A program made the position numbers and the translations under genes. A stretch of DNA of 48,013 bases from an uncultured Pelagibacteraceae bacterium (GTDB taxonomy: Bacteria > Pseudomonadota > Alphaproteobacteria > Pelagibacterales > Pelagibacteraceae): contig CACJRE010000005.1 in the NCBI GenBank assembly GCA_902595745.1, positions 1 through 48,013 on the forward strand. The letters are read 5' to 3'. The notes beneath the pieces are model-generated. The model was not told the DNA's origin. It ran no database searches and saw only the letters and a program-made list of their open reading frames with translations. Position 1 is the stretch's first letter; each line of letters opens with the position of its first letter. Shown in pieces: positions 1-8,457 of this stretch.

Positions 1-1265
1 TATCTAAAGAACCTGAGCAATGTTTGGGCGCCTATGTGATTTCAATGACTTCAAAAGCATCTGATATTTTATCTGTTTATTTATTACAATTACAAGCTGA
101 AACAAAAAATTTGTTAAGAGTAGTACCGCTTTTTGAAACTTTAGATGATTTAAAGAATGCCAAAGGTGTTATGCAAAATTTATTTAAACTTCCTTGGTAC
201 AGAAAAATGATTAACTCAAAACAAGAGGTAATGATTGGATATTCTGACTCTAGTAAAGATGCTGGAAAATTATCTGCAAGCTGGCATCAATATAAACTTC
301 AAGAGGAACTAAGAAATTTAGCTAAAAAATATAAGATAGATCTTGTATTTTTCCATGGAAGAGGTGGATCTCCGGGAAGAGGAGGAGGACCAATTCAGGC
401 AACTCTTAAATCTCAACCATCTGGAACAGTAAATGGAAAAATTAGAATTACTGATCAAGGAGAGGTGATACAGCAAAAATATGGATATAAACCTTTAGCT
501 GAATATAACTTATGTAGTTATATCGGAGCAGTAATGGAGGCAACCCTAAATCCACCTCCGAGATCTAAACCAAATTGGCGAGAGTTGATACAAAAGATGT
601 CTGAGATTTCTACATCTGCTTACCGAAAATATTTAAATCAAAGCGAAGATTTTATTAGATATTTTAAAACTGTTACTCCGCATAAATCTCTTGGAAAACT
701 TGCAATTGGCTCAAGACCTACCAAAAGAAAAAATGTTGACAATATTCAAAGTTTAAGAGCTATCCCTTGGGTGTTTGCTTGGACGCAAATTAGATTAATG
801 CTTCCTGCATGGCTTGGTACAACTGAGGCATTGAGATATGGATCAATTAAAAAGTTTAAAAAAACTATGACAGACATGGAAAGGAACTGGCCTTATTTTG
901 TATCAACAATGGATATTTTGGATATGGTGATTTCAAAAGTCGATCCAGAAATATCAGTAATATATGAAAATAATTTAGCTGATAAATCATTAATTAGAAT
1001 TGGAAAAAGATTGAGGTTTCAATTTGATGCATTGGTTAAATTGCATAATAAAATTACTCCTAAAGATGTGATAACAGAAAGAAAAGAATTTAGAAAAGCA
1101 TTGTTTATAAGAAATAATTACACTGAAATGTTAAACATATTACAAGCTGATATAATGAACAAATTAACAAATAAAAAATATAAAAAAATAGATAAAAAGT
1201 TTCTAGACGACTCTTTAATGACATCAATTGCTGGAATTTCCGCTGCAATGAAAAATACTGGTTAA
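1..1265 (+). CDS. ppc: Phosphoenolpyruvate carboxylase, C-terminal part (5' end outside window)
   Basis: Carboxylates phosphoenolpyruvate to oxaloacetate in the cytoplasm, refilling the TCA cycle. The open frame runs in from the left edge (codon phase starts at base 3), so the TTG start of the ORF track at 24 is not a real start. About 420 C-terminal residues of a protein usually near 900 aa are present. Visible family motifs in order: GYSDSSKDAG, the glycine-rich catalytic loop FHGRGGSPGRGGGP, GEVIQQKYG, the RAIPWVFAWTQIR block, and the usual C-terminal MKNTG. Nothing is missing from the conserved core. The stop is followed at once by the ATG of the ccdA-like gene, so the two are probably co-transcribed. 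Identification is firm; the N-terminal half cannot be judged. Confidence 0.97.
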   Translation, partial: SKEPEQCLGAYVISMTSKASDILSVYLLQLQAETKNLLRVVPLFETLDDLKNAKGVMQNLFKLPWYRKMINSKQEVMIGYSDSSKDAGKLSASWHQYKLQEELRNLAKKYKIDLVFFHGRGGSPGRGGGPIQATLKSQPSGTVNGKIRITDQGEVIQQKYGYKPLAEYNLCSYIGAVMEATLNPPPRSKPNWRELIQKMSEISTSAYRKYLNQSEDFIRYFKTVTPHKSLGKLAIGSRPTKRKNVDNIQSLRAIPWVFAWTQIRLMLPAWLGTTEALRYGSIKKFKKTMTDMERNWPYFVSTMDILDMVISKVDPEISVIYENNLADKSLIRIGKRLRFQFDALVKLHNKITPKDVITERKEFRKALFIRNNYTEMLNILQADIMNKLTNKKYKKIDKKFLDDSLMTSIAGISAAMKNTG

Positions 1266-1973
1266 ATGTTTGAATATTTAATTGCTTTTGGTGCTGGTCT
1301 AATTAGTTTTTTATCACCATGTGTTTTGCCTTTAATTCCTGGATATATTTCTTATGTGTCAGGTCAGTCACTTCAAGAAATTTTAAATTCAAAAAAAATT
1401 AATTTTTTTCCATTAATTTTATTTTGCTTGGGTTTTTCAACTGTCTTTGTGATTTTAGGTGCATCAGCATCTTTCTTAGGTCAAGCTTTTTTACAAAACT
1501 CTGAAATCTTAAGAATTGTTGCTGGTATAGTTATAATTATTTTTTCACTACAATTAATTGGTATAATAAATATTCAATATTTAAATTTTGAAAAAAGATT
1601 TGATGCAAGAGAGTCACGAAATATATTATTCCCTTACGTAATCGGTCTAGCCTTTGGTTTTGGATGGACACCTTGTATTGGACCAATTTTAGGGTCAATT
1701 TTAGCGCTGGCATCTATTGAAGAAACATTATCCAGAGCAATATTGTTATTGAGTTTTTATTCTTTAGGCTTAGCTATACCCTTTATTCTTTCAGGTTATC
1801 TTATTCAAAGGTTCTTATTATTTTCAAAGAATTTTAAAAAGAACATAAATACAATCTCTAAAATAGGTGGAATTATTCTTTTAGTAACAGGGATTTTAAT
1901 TTTGACCAACCAATTGCAGGCTATTGGTTTTTACATAATTAAAATTTTTCCTTTTATGCAAAATTTCGGTTAA
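1266..1973 (+). CDS. ccdA: CcdA/DsbD-type thiol-disulfide transmembrane protein
   Basis: A 235-aa, about six-helix membrane protein of the cytochrome c biogenesis CcdA family. These carry electrons from cytoplasmic thioredoxin across the inner membrane to periplasmic thiol proteins. The two redox cysteines sit in the expected symmetric motifs: SFLSPCVLPLIPGYISY near residue 17 and FGWTPCIGPILG near residue 135. Length is typical for CcdA, without the extra DsbD domains. It starts on the base after the ppc stop. The periplasmic thioredoxin-like protein at 5096-5464 is a plausible downstream partner, but that link is inference only. Confidence 0.9.
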   Translation: MFEYLIAFGAGLISFLSPCVLPLIPGYISYVSGQSLQEILNSKKINFFPLILFCLGFSTVFVILGASASFLGQAFLQNSEILRIVAGIVIIIFSLQLIGIINIQYLNFEKRFDARESRNILFPYVIGLAFGFGWTPCIGPILGSILALASIEETLSRAILLLSFYSLGLAIPFILSGYLIQRFLLFSKNFKKNINTISKIGGIILLVTGILILTNQLQAIGFYIIKIFPFMQNFG

Positions 1974-1982
1974 AAAGTATTA

Positions 1983-2570
1983 ATGAAAATTTATCAAATA
2001 GACTCAAGTGCTAGAAAAAAGGGATCAACTTCAAGAGCATTAGCTAAAAAAATTCTAGATAAAATAAAAAAACCTGGTGATGAAGTCATTTATAGAGACT
2101 TAGATGATGAGATGCTTTTTGTGAGTGGTTTAACTGAATCTGGTATGAAGATTGATGAAAAAGACCAAACACATGAACATAAAAAAATGTTCAAATTATC
2201 AGATACACTTGTTAAAGAATTAAAAGAAAGTGATGTAATTATAATTTCAGCTCCAATTTATAATTATGGTCCACCCGCAACTCTAAAAGCTTGGTGTGAT
2301 CTAGCTGCCAGAATTGGAGAGACATTTAGATTTAAACCGGATGGAAGAAGAGAAGGTTTGTTAAAAAACAAACATGCATATTTAGTAATTACATCAGGAG
2401 GGACAAAATTAAATTCTAAAGAAGACTTTTTAACTCCATGGTTAAAATTTATATTAAATTTTTTTGGTATAGAAAAAGTTGATGTAGTCAGTGCTGATCA
2501 AATGGCATTAGATTACGAAAAATCAATCAAAGATGCAGAAGCTCAAATAGAAAATTTATTTAAAAATTAA
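1983..2570 (+). CDS. Flavodoxin-fold NADH azoreductase/quinone reductase (AzoR-like)
   Basis: A 195-aa cytoplasmic flavoprotein of the AzoR/NAD(P)H-quinone oxidoreductase family, expected to bind FMN and carry out two-electron reduction of quinones or azo compounds. Recognisable parts: the N-terminal phosphate-binding region SSARKKGSTSRALA, the flavin-site block APIYNYGPPATLKAWCD, the following ARIGETFRF segment typical of AzoR, and an ITSGG motif in the second half. It follows ccdA after 9 bases in the same direction. The physiological substrate cannot be deduced; detoxification of quinones is the usual role proposed for the family. Confidence 0.85.
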   Translation: MKIYQIDSSARKKGSTSRALAKKILDKIKKPGDEVIYRDLDDEMLFVSGLTESGMKIDEKDQTHEHKKMFKLSDTLVKELKESDVIIISAPIYNYGPPATLKAWCDLAARIGETFRFKPDGRREGLLKNKHAYLVITSGGTKLNSKEDFLTPWLKFILNFFGIEKVDVVSADQMALDYEKSIKDAEAQIENLFKN

Positions 2571-2654
2571 TAATGATTGAGTTTCAAGACCTACATATGA
2601 AAAAATAAAATTTTCAGTCATTGTTTTGACATACTTTTCTTGTTAAAATTATCT

Positions 2655-3164
2655 ATGAAAAAAATAATCTTACTTACTTTGTTAGGCTTATTATTTTTTA
2701 CAAATTCGAATGCAGCTTGTGATGATCCTCTAACTGATGGTGTTGATTACTCAAATTGTAGATTTTCAGATGCACAAGATTTACAAGGAAGCTATCTGAC
2801 AAATTCAAATCTTTCATTTGCAAGTTTTATACAAGTAAATTTTGATAAAAGTATAATGATGAATTCAAACTTATCGTTTGGAACTTTTCCAGAGTCTACT
2901 TTTGTTAGAGCAAATTTATATGAAACGATTTCAATTGGAGCAAATTTTGAAAAAACTAATTTCTCAGGATCCAATCTTACAAGAGTTGATTTTATGGGAG
3001 CAACTTTAATCGAAGCAAATTTTCAAAATGCAAATTTAATGGAAGCAAATTTTACTTCATCTAATATTACTAATGCCAATTTTGATGGTGCCAACTTGAT
3101 TGGTGCGACTTGGACTGGTGGTGAAACTTGTGGCCCAGGTTCTATTGGCACTTGTAATAAGTAA
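2655..3164 (+). CDS. Secreted pentapeptide-repeat protein
   Basis: I start this gene at ATG 2655, not the TTG at 2640, because the product then begins with a clean signal peptide (MKKIILLTLLGLLFF, cleavage near NSNAA). The mature part, about 145 aa, is a run of pentapeptide repeats of the A(N/D)LxxA type (for example IEANFQNANLMEANF), which fold into a right-handed four-sided beta helix. Four cysteines lie in the flanks, two before the repeats and two in the tail (GETCGPGSIGTC), which suggests disulfide caps outside the cytoplasm. Function is unknown; such proteins act as scaffolds or DNA mimics, but export argues against DNA mimicry. The gene at 3167 follows after two bases. Confidence 0.85.
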   Translation: MKKIILLTLLGLLFFTNSNAACDDPLTDGVDYSNCRFSDAQDLQGSYLTNSNLSFASFIQVNFDKSIMMNSNLSFGTFPESTFVRANLYETISIGANFEKTNFSGSNLTRVDFMGATLIEANFQNANLMEANFTSSNITNANFDGANLIGATWTGGETCGPGSIGTCNK

Positions 3165-3166
3165 AT

Positions 3167-3460
3167 ATGAATACTGCCATCAAGACTGACGATGTAATTT
3201 TCAATTTTTTTAAACAAATTTGTGACGAAAAAGACGATCAAAAATGTGTTGAACTTGGAAAAGAGTGGATTAAAGCGATGGAGACAAATCTATCAAGTAT
3301 GGAAGCGAATTTAAATGGTGCCGATAAATTAAAACACCAAGATGATATAAAAAGTAATCGTGATCACTTAAATAGTCTTAAAACCAAAAACTCATCTGAG
3401 TGGCGCGAGTATGCAACTCAGTGTATGATTGAGATAATGAATCACAAAAGCCAGCAATAA
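3167..3460 (+). CDS. Small charged hypothetical protein
   Basis: A 97-aa protein that I do not recognise. It is hydrophilic and mostly helical in appearance, with no signal peptide or membrane segment. It has three cysteines (FKQICDEKDDQKCVELGK near residues 18-27 and ATQCMIEIMNH near the end). It begins two bases after the pentapeptide-repeat gene and its stop overlaps the start of the 29-codon ORF (TAATG), so the three form one transcription unit. The even spacing of Glu, Lys, Asn and Leu in the middle suggests a helical hairpin. Reality as a gene is supported by spacing and by codon use like the neighbours; no function is proposed. Confidence 0.7.
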   Translation: MNTAIKTDDVIFNFFKQICDEKDDQKCVELGKEWIKAMETNLSSMEANLNGADKLKHQDDIKSNRDHLNSLKTKNSSEWREYATQCMIEIMNHKSQQ

Positions 3461-3549
3461 TGAGTAATCAAGAAAGAGTTTTTTTAATTATTTGTGCATC
3501 ATTAATAATTTTTACTTTACATTATCTAATCGAAAAACATTTTTTCTAA
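3460..3549 (+). CDS. 29-aa single-span membrane peptide
   Basis: Too short for the ORF track. The start codon overlaps the preceding stop as TAATG. The product is a short polar N-terminus (MSNQERV), one hydrophobic helix of about 18 residues (FLIICASLIIFTLHYLI) and a charged tail (EKHFF). Translational coupling and the typical membrane-peptide layout support it; there is no homology evidence. It ends about 37 bases before the TPP riboswitch. Confidence 0.5.
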   Translation: MSNQERVFLIICASLIIFTLHYLIEKHFF

Positions 3550-3585
3550 TTTCTTTTAATTTCTAAAAAAATAGAGTAAGAGATA

Positions 3586-3653
3586 ATAAAGGGGTGTCTA
3601 AATAGACTGAGATTAAACCCTATGAACCTGTCCGGTAATTCAGAAAGGGATAA
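3586..3653 (+). promoter_or_regulatory. TPP riboswitch (THI element) in front of thiV
   Basis: The leader shows the conserved TPP-aptamer elements in order: GGGGTGTC, a short P3 hairpin (GTCT-AAAT-AGAC) running into CTGAGA, ACCCT closing P2 with GGGT, then GAACCTG, a shortened P5 (CTG/CAG) and the final AGGGA. The last element is at the same time the Shine-Dalgarno sequence, 4 bases before ATG 3655. In the ligand-bound fold the AGG would pair with CCT in P4 and be hidden, so thiamine diphosphate should shut off translation. P1 looks weak. The aptamer class is well established; the mechanism here is inference. Confidence 0.93.
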
Positions 3654-3654
3654 A

Positions 3655-5094
3655 ATGGATAACACATATTTTTTAAGTCAATCATCATCATTAACATTAG
3701 TAGTTATTATTAGTTTGATATTTGCTGCTTTAGGAATTTATCATTCTAAAAAATTTCAAGGAATTAGTAATTATTTAACTGCAAATAGAAAAATTGAATT
3801 ATTTTCATTAACAACCAGTCTTATTGCGTCTGCTTTAGGGGCATGGATTTTATTTGGTCCTGTTGCCGCTGCTACATGGGGAGGAATGGGGGCTGTCATT
3901 GGGTATGCACTTGGCACAGCTTTTCCAATGATTTTCTTAATCTATTTTGGAAAAAAAATTAGATCAGATTTTCCAAAAGGTTCATCTCTAATTGAATTTA
4001 TGAGAAAAAAGTTTGGAAAAAGTTTATTTAAATTGATTTTGTTAATGACAATCTTTTATATGTTTATTTTTCTTTGTGCAGAAGTCACAGCCGTTGCAGT
4101 TTTGATAAATTATTTATCAGGGACAGATCTTTGGATTACAGCACTGATAGTACTTTTAGCTACTTTAACTTATACGCTTTACGGAGGTCTAAGAGCTTCT
4201 ATTTTTACTGACAATATTCAGATGATAGTAATTGGTTTTCTTTTATTAATTCTAATTTTAATTATAAGCTCATCAACAGGAGATAATTTTTCATTTGCTT
4301 TAATCAAAGAAAAAAATCCACAATTATTAAGCTCGTCTTATATTCCAAGTTATACAGCTGGATTAACTTTTTTTATTGCAGTTGCAGCCACAAATTTGTT
4401 TCACCAAGGTAATTGGCAACGGGTTTACGCTGCTAAAGATTATCAAACTTTAAAATCAGCATTAATCATTTCTTTTTTTATTATTGTCCCGATAGTTTTT
4501 TTAATGGGTTTTATTGGAATGATATCATTTTCAATAGACTCATCAGCAAGAGCTGATTTAGGATTTTTTACTTTATTATTGAAAGAACAAACTGAAATGT
4601 TATCATTAATTATCATTATCCTTGGTTTATCTTTAACAATTTCAACAGTTGATACATTGGTTAATGCAATATCAAGTTTGTTTATTGTTGATGGTAAGGC
4701 AACTTTTGATTTAGATAAAAAAACAGATTATTTAAAAATTTCTAAATATTTTATTGTATTTTTATCATTAATCGCATTTGGTGTTGCATCAAAAGGATTT
4801 GATATTTTATATTTATTTTTACTCGCAGATTTATTTTGTTGTGCATTTGTATTCACAGTCTTTTATAGCTTTTATAATAAAGTAAATGAAAAAACTGCCT
4901 ATGTTTCAATTTTAATCGGTTTAATTGGTGGATTTTTAATGTTTCCGTATCCTGATTTTTCTAAGAGTTTATTGGTTGGGGTATTGATGTCTAAAGATCT
5001 ATTTTCACCTTTTGTAGCTCAATCTTTATTATTTTTATCATTTGTTGTTGCAACTTTTTTACCAGCAATAATTTTAAAACTGAAAAGTAATTGA
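3655..5094 (+). CDS. thiV: Sodium:solute symporter, ThiV-type (thiamine pyrimidine precursor uptake)
   Basis: The ORF-track start at 3622 lies inside the riboswitch aptamer; the real start is ATG 3655 with AAGGGA just before it, giving 479 aa. The protein is an SSS-family symporter with about 12-13 membrane helices. Typical features are the early TAxRKI-like loop (LTANRKIELFSLTTSLIAS), TYTLYGGLRASIFTD in the middle, and FHQGNWQRVYAAKD in the loop of the second repeat. SAR11 bacteria lack synthesis of the thiamine pyrimidine HMP, and a TPP-riboswitch-linked SSS protein named ThiV is the proposed HMP importer there; the present arrangement matches. Substrate assignment rests on that context. 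It ends one base from the convergent thioredoxin-like gene. Confidence 0.85.
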   Translation: MDNTYFLSQSSSLTLVVIISLIFAALGIYHSKKFQGISNYLTANRKIELFSLTTSLIASALGAWILFGPVAAATWGGMGAVIGYALGTAFPMIFLIYFGKKIRSDFPKGSSLIEFMRKKFGKSLFKLILLMTIFYMFIFLCAEVTAVAVLINYLSGTDLWITALIVLLATLTYTLYGGLRASIFTDNIQMIVIGFLLLILILIISSSTGDNFSFALIKEKNPQLLSSSYIPSYTAGLTFFIAVAATNLFHQGNWQRVYAAKDYQTLKSALIISFFIIVPIVFLMGFIGMISFSIDSSARADLGFFTLLLKEQTEMLSLIIIILGLSLTISTVDTLVNAISSLFIVDGKATFDLDKKTDYLKISKYFIVFLSLIAFGVASKGFDILYLFLLADLFCCAFVFTVFYSFYNKVNEKTAYVSILIGLIGGFLMFPYPDFSKSLLVGVLMSKDLFSPFVAQSLLFLSFVVATFLPAIILKLKSN

Positions 5095-5095
5095 T

Positions 5096-5464
5096 TTAGA
5101 CAACAGAGTTTAAAGCTTCATAAATAAGTGCTTTGGTAGTTTCACCAATACTTCTGTAAACTTCTTTATTATCTTTAAAAATTAAAAGGGTTGTTTGATA
5201 TTGAATATTAAAAAATTCAGCAATTTCTTTATTAGTTACATCAAATGTAAAATATTCAATATTATCAAAATCATTTTTTGCTTTATTAAGAACTTTCATT
5301 TGACTTGCACAAGACGTGCAATATTTGATCCAAGAGCTAACGACTACAATCTTTCCTTCTGATTGAGCTTTATCAAATAGCTCTTTTTTGAAAGTTGTTT
5401 CTTTGCCAATTGCTTTAGCGTTAAATGCTAAAACAAAAAACACAAAAAATAAAAAGTTTTTCAT
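5096..5464 (-). CDS. Periplasmic thioredoxin-like protein
   Basis: I choose the ATG at 5464 (122 aa) over the longer frame because the product then starts with a normal signal peptide (MKNFLFFVFFVLAFNAKA). The rest is a small thioredoxin fold with an active site CTSC (Cys49 and Cys52, in SSWIKYCTSCASQM), and the later TTLLIFKDNKEVYRSIG block corresponds to the cis-Pro/beta-hairpin part, with Thr-Thr in place of the usual Thr-Pro. It probably reduces or oxidises thiols outside the inner membrane. The CcdA-like protein encoded at 1266 could feed it electrons, which is inference. It is divergent from the ABC exporter genes across a 70-base region. Confidence 0.8.
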   Translation of the reverse strand: MKNFLFFVFFVLAFNAKAIGKETTFKKELFDKAQSEGKIVVVSSWIKYCTSCASQMKVLNKAKNDFDNIEYFTFDVTNKEIAEFFNIQYQTTLLIFKDNKEVYRSIGETTKALIYEALNSVV

Positions 5465-5471
5465 AATTACT

Positions 5472-5506
5472 ATTGATAGAATAAATTTAAATTTATTGTA
5501 ATCAAT
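5472..5506. promoter_or_regulatory. Long AT palindrome between divergent genes
   Basis: The centre is a perfect 18-base palindrome, AATAAATTTAAATTTATT (5480-5497), flanked by ATTGAT on the left and ATCAAT on the right, so the symmetry reaches about 35 bases with a small offset. It sits between the divergent starts of the thioredoxin-like gene and the ABC exporter. A dimeric repressor site for both genes is possible, but AT-rich sequence produces such palindromes easily. Confidence 0.3.
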
Positions 5507-5534
5507 CAAATTGTCCCTATATAAGGATTACCCA

Positions 5535-6470
5535 ATGTCTAATAATCAAATTACTATTAATAATCTATCTAAAGTCTATAAAAATGGATTTAATGCACTT
5601 AAAAGTATTAATTTAAATATCAAAAAAGGTGAAATTTTTGCTATGCTTGGGCCAAATGGAGCAGGCAAAACTACCCTAATCAGTATAATTTGTGGGATTG
5701 TAAAGCCATCTTCTGGAAAAGTTACAGTTGATAACTTTGATATCATTGATGACTATAGAGAAACAAGATCTAGAATTGGTTTAGTTCCTCAAGAATTAAC
5801 CTTAGAACAATTTGAAACAGTATTTAACAATGTATCTTATTCAAGAGGTCTTTATGGAAAAAAACCAGATCCACAACATATAGAAAAAATTTTAAAACAA
5901 TTAAGTCTATGGGATAAAAAAGATCAAAGATTAAGACAACTATCTGGAGGAATGAAAAGAAGAGTTTTAATCGCAAAAGCATTATCACATGAGCCTTCAA
6001 TTTTATTTTTAGACGAACCTACTGCTGGAGTAGATGTTGAGTTAAGACAAGATATGTGGAAAATTGTTGAAGAGTTAAGATCAACAGGAGTTACTATTAT
6101 CTTAACTACCCACTATATTGAAGAAGCAGAAGCTATTGCGGATAGGGTGGGCGTTATCAATCAAGGTGAGATAATAGTTGTGGAAGAAACAAAACAATTA
6201 TTAAAAAAAATGGGACATAAAAAATTAACTGTAGAACTTCAGGATGAAATTTCAGAAATTCCAGTTAGCTTAGATAAATATAAATTAGTCTTAGGTAAAA
6301 ATAATATGTCAATTGATTACACATACAATGTTCAAGCAGAACAAACTGGAATTACAAATTTATTACAAGATATAAAAGATGCAGGATTAAAATTAAAAGA
6401 TTTAAAAACTGAACAAAGTACTTTAGAGAAAATATTTGTTAGTTTGGTAAAGGAGAATAATGAAATTTAA
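5535..6470 (+). CDS. ABC-2 exporter ATP-binding protein (YadG-like)
   Basis: ATPase of a two-gene ABC-2 exporter. Start ATG 5535 (311 aa) is preferred to the TTG at 5511 because AAGGA precedes it by seven bases. Visible motifs: Walker A GPNGAGKT (residues 39-46), Q-loop region [10 protein letters not shown], signature LSGGMKRRV, Walker [13 protein letters not shown] and the H-loop TTHY. The C-terminal 80 residues are the variable extension seen in YadG/DrrA-type proteins. The permease gene overlaps the end by 11 bases. The exported substrate is unknown; YadGH in Escherichia coli is also of uncertain function. Confidence 0.9.
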   Translation: MSNNQITINNLSKVYKNGFNALKSINLNIKKGEIFAMLGPNGAGKTTLISIICGIVKPSSGKVTVDNFDIIDDYRETRSRIGLVPQELTLEQFETVFNNVSYSRGLYGKKPDPQHIEKILKQLSLWDKKDQRLRQLSGGMKRRVLIAKALSHEPSILFLDEPTAGVDVELRQDMWKIVEELRSTGVTIILTTHYIEEAEAIADRVGVINQGEIIVVEETKQLLKKMGHKKLTVELQDEISEIPVSLDKYKLVLGKNNMSIDYTYNVQAEQTGITNLLQDIKDAGLKLKDLKTEQSTLEKIFVSLVKENNEI

Positions 6471-7227
6471 TTATTCAGCTTTCAAAGCAATTTATCTACA
6501 TGAAATGGATAGATTTAAAAGGACATTAATGCAATCTTTACTATCACCAGTTTTATCTACCTCTCTTTATTTTATTGTTTTTGGTTCAGTCATTGGTGGG
6601 TATGTGGAAAAAATAGATGGTATTAGCTACGGTTCATACATTGTCCCAGGACTTTTAATGCTAACATTATTAACTCAATCAATCACCAATACTTCGTTTG
6701 GAATATTTTTTCCAAAATTCAATGGAACTATTTATGAAATCTTAGCAGCACCAATTTCAACATTGGAAATAGTCTTAGCTTTTGTTGGGGCTGGAGCTAC
6801 TAAAACGCTAATTGTTGGGGTGGTAATTTTCATTACAGCTAATTTTTTTGTTGAAGTAGATGTTAAATATCCCCTTTTGGTAGTTTTTTTACTTATGCTT
6901 GTTGCATTCACGTTTGCATTATTTGGTTTTTTGATTGGGTTAATGAGTTCAAATTTTGAACAAATGTCTATCATTCCAACGTTAATAATCACGCCAATGG
7001 TATTTTTGGGAGGAAGTTTATATTCACTAGATATGTTACCTCCATTTTGGCAAACAATAACTTACTTTAACCCAGTTGTTTATTTAATTAATGGTTTAAG
7101 ATTTGCTTTTTATGGAGTTTCTGATTTTAATATTTGGATAAGTATTAGCTCAATGGTTATTTTCTTATTTATTTGTATAGGAACTGTCAGTGTATTATTG
7201 AAAAAAGGTTACAATATTAAGTCTTAA
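6460..7227 (+). CDS. ABC-2 type permease (YadH-like)
   Basis: A 255-aa membrane protein of the ABC-2 permease family with six predicted helices, the membrane half of the exporter whose ATPase gene it overlaps. The start is set by AAGGAG at 6450 followed by ATG 6460. Family marks are the N-terminal amphipathic segment with [22 protein letters not shown], the central [19 protein letters not shown] loop and the C-terminal [15 protein letters not shown] segment that usually precedes the last helix pair. The stop shares a TTAA with the stop of the convergent DmdA-like gene, so there is no room for a separate terminator. Confidence 0.9.
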   Translation: MKFNYSAFKAIYLHEMDRFKRTLMQSLLSPVLSTSLYFIVFGSVIGGYVEKIDGISYGSYIVPGLLMLTLLTQSITNTSFGIFFPKFNGTIYEILAAPISTLEIVLAFVGAGATKTLIVGVVIFITANFFVEVDVKYPLLVVFLLMLVAFTFALFGFLIGLMSSNFEQMSIIPTLIITPMVFLGGSLYSLDMLPPFWQTITYFNPVVYLINGLRFAFYGVSDFNIWISISSMVIFLFICIGTVSVLLKKGYNIKS

Positions 7228-8363
7228 CTACTAGCAATTTTCTTTTTTGGGTCGTAAAAAGGTTTTTCAACAACAATACAGTTAAAAGTGCCTTCGTTGG
7301 TAGTTACTTGAAATTCATTTCCTATTTCAGATTGTTCAACTGAAACCATTGCTAAAGCAATATTCTTTTTTAGCCTTGGTGAATACACTGCAGAAGTAAC
7401 TTTACCAATATTCATTTTATTTTTTTTAAGTTCCCAAAAAGTTGTATTTGGTCCAGCTAAAGGTTTGCAATCAATTTCGATACCAACCTGTTTTCTTGTT
7501 ATTCCATTTTGTTTGATTTTTTTTAAAGCTTCTTTCCCAATAAAGTTAGCACCACTATCTAAATTTACCAGTCTATCAAAACCAACTTCAAATGGGTTTG
7601 TATTAATATCTGCATCAGCATGATACGAGAGCATTCCACCTTCTATTCTTCTAATAGAAGACGTATGACCTGGTTGCAAACCATGTTCTTTCCCAGCTTG
7701 CATAATTTTTTCATATAGTTCATTTCCTTTACTGCCATCTCTTAGATAAATCTCGTAACCAAGCTCACTTGACCAGCCAGTTCTAGATACAATTACAGGT
7801 ATTCCATCTAAATTATACTCTCTTAACCAATAATATTTTAAATCCTTAATATCCTCTCCAAAAAGTTTAATCATTATTTCACCTGATGTGGGCCCTTGAA
7901 GTTGTAAAGGGGAAACATCAGGTTCTTTAATTTGAACATCTAAACCCGAATTAATAGCTACTCCTTGTGCCCATAATAAAATATCACTATCTGCTAATGA
8001 TAACCAAAACTGATTTTCAGCAAGCCTTAATAAGACTGGATCATTTAAAATACCACCTTCATTATTTGTGATTAAAACATATTTACATTGACCAACAGCT
8101 AGTTTTGACAGGTCTCTTGGGGTTAATAATTGGGTAAATTTGAAAGCATCTGGTCCAGTAATCTCAACCTGCCTTTCAACAGCTACATCACAAAGAATGG
8201 CTTTTTCAATTAGGTTCCAAAAATTCTGCTCAGGACTTCCAAAATCTCTTGGAATATACATATGATTATAAACTGAAAAACCAGTTGCACCCCATTTAAC
8301 AGTAGAGTCAAAGTAAGGAGATTTTCTAATCTGTGTCCCGAAACCAAAGTTTTTATTATTCAT
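7224..8363 (-). CDS. DmdA-like tetrahydrofolate-dependent demethylase (GcvT family)
   Basis: A 379-aa protein of the aminomethyltransferase (GcvT) fold. The N-terminal YNHMYIPRDF, the AAERQVE-like VAVERQVEITG, TPRDLSKLAVGQC, ILNDPVLLRL and SRTGWSSELGYEIYL blocks are the pattern I associate with the DMSP demethylase DmdA subgroup more than with glycine-cleavage T protein. DmdA moves a methyl group from dimethylsulfoniopropionate to tetrahydrofolate, a known SAR11 activity. I cannot separate true DmdA from a paralogue acting on another methylated substrate without a tree. No other glycine cleavage genes are nearby, which argues against GcvT. It lies downstream of aceA, behind a terminator, so it probably has its own promoter. 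Confidence 0.7.
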   Translation of the reverse strand: MNNKNFGFGTQIRKSPYFDSTVKWGATGFSVYNHMYIPRDFGSPEQNFWNLIEKAILCDVAVERQVEITGPDAFKFTQLLTPRDLSKLAVGQCKYVLITNNEGGILNDPVLLRLAENQFWLSLADSDILLWAQGVAINSGLDVQIKEPDVSPLQLQGPTSGEIMIKLFGEDIKDLKYYWLREYNLDGIPVIVSRTGWSSELGYEIYLRDGSKGNELYEKIMQAGKEHGLQPGHTSSIRRIEGGMLSYHADADINTNPFEVGFDRLVNLDSGANFIGKEALKKIKQNGITRKQVGIEIDCKPLAGPNTTFWELKKNKMNIGKVTSAVYSPRLKKNIALAMVSVEQSEIGNEFQVTTNEGTFNCIVVEKPFYDPKKKIASS

Positions 8364-8396
8364 ATTTGCTTCCTATCAGTCCATATAGTTTTATCA

Positions 8397-8427
8397 AATA
8401 AAAAAAAATAGCCCTGTTAAGGGCTAC
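8397..8427 (-). terminator. Intrinsic terminator of isocitrate lyase
   Basis: Read on the minus strand, a perfect 7-bp stem TAGCCCT/AGGGCTA with a 4-base loop (8409-8426) is followed by a run of nine T. It stands 31 bases after the aceA stop and 45 bases before the DmdA-like start. The AT background makes this GC-rich stem stand out. Confidence 0.85.
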
Positions 8428-8457
8428 TAAAAAAAATGAGAGGGAAATTATTTTTAT

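Noticed and set aside
2626-2655. TTGACA at 2626 as promoter of the pentapeptide-repeat gene
   Set aside because: The only good -10 (TAAAAT) is 12 bases away, too close; at 17-18 bases the match is poor.
2792-3241. Two minus-strand ORFs (60 and 72 aa) over the pentapeptide-repeat gene
   Set aside because: They are periodic shadows of the repeats on the other strand and have no ribosome site or signal of their own.
3622-3654. ORF-track start of the transporter at ATG 3622
   Set aside because: This ATG lies inside the conserved GAACCTG part of the TPP aptamer and has no ribosome site; ATG 3655 follows AAGGGA.
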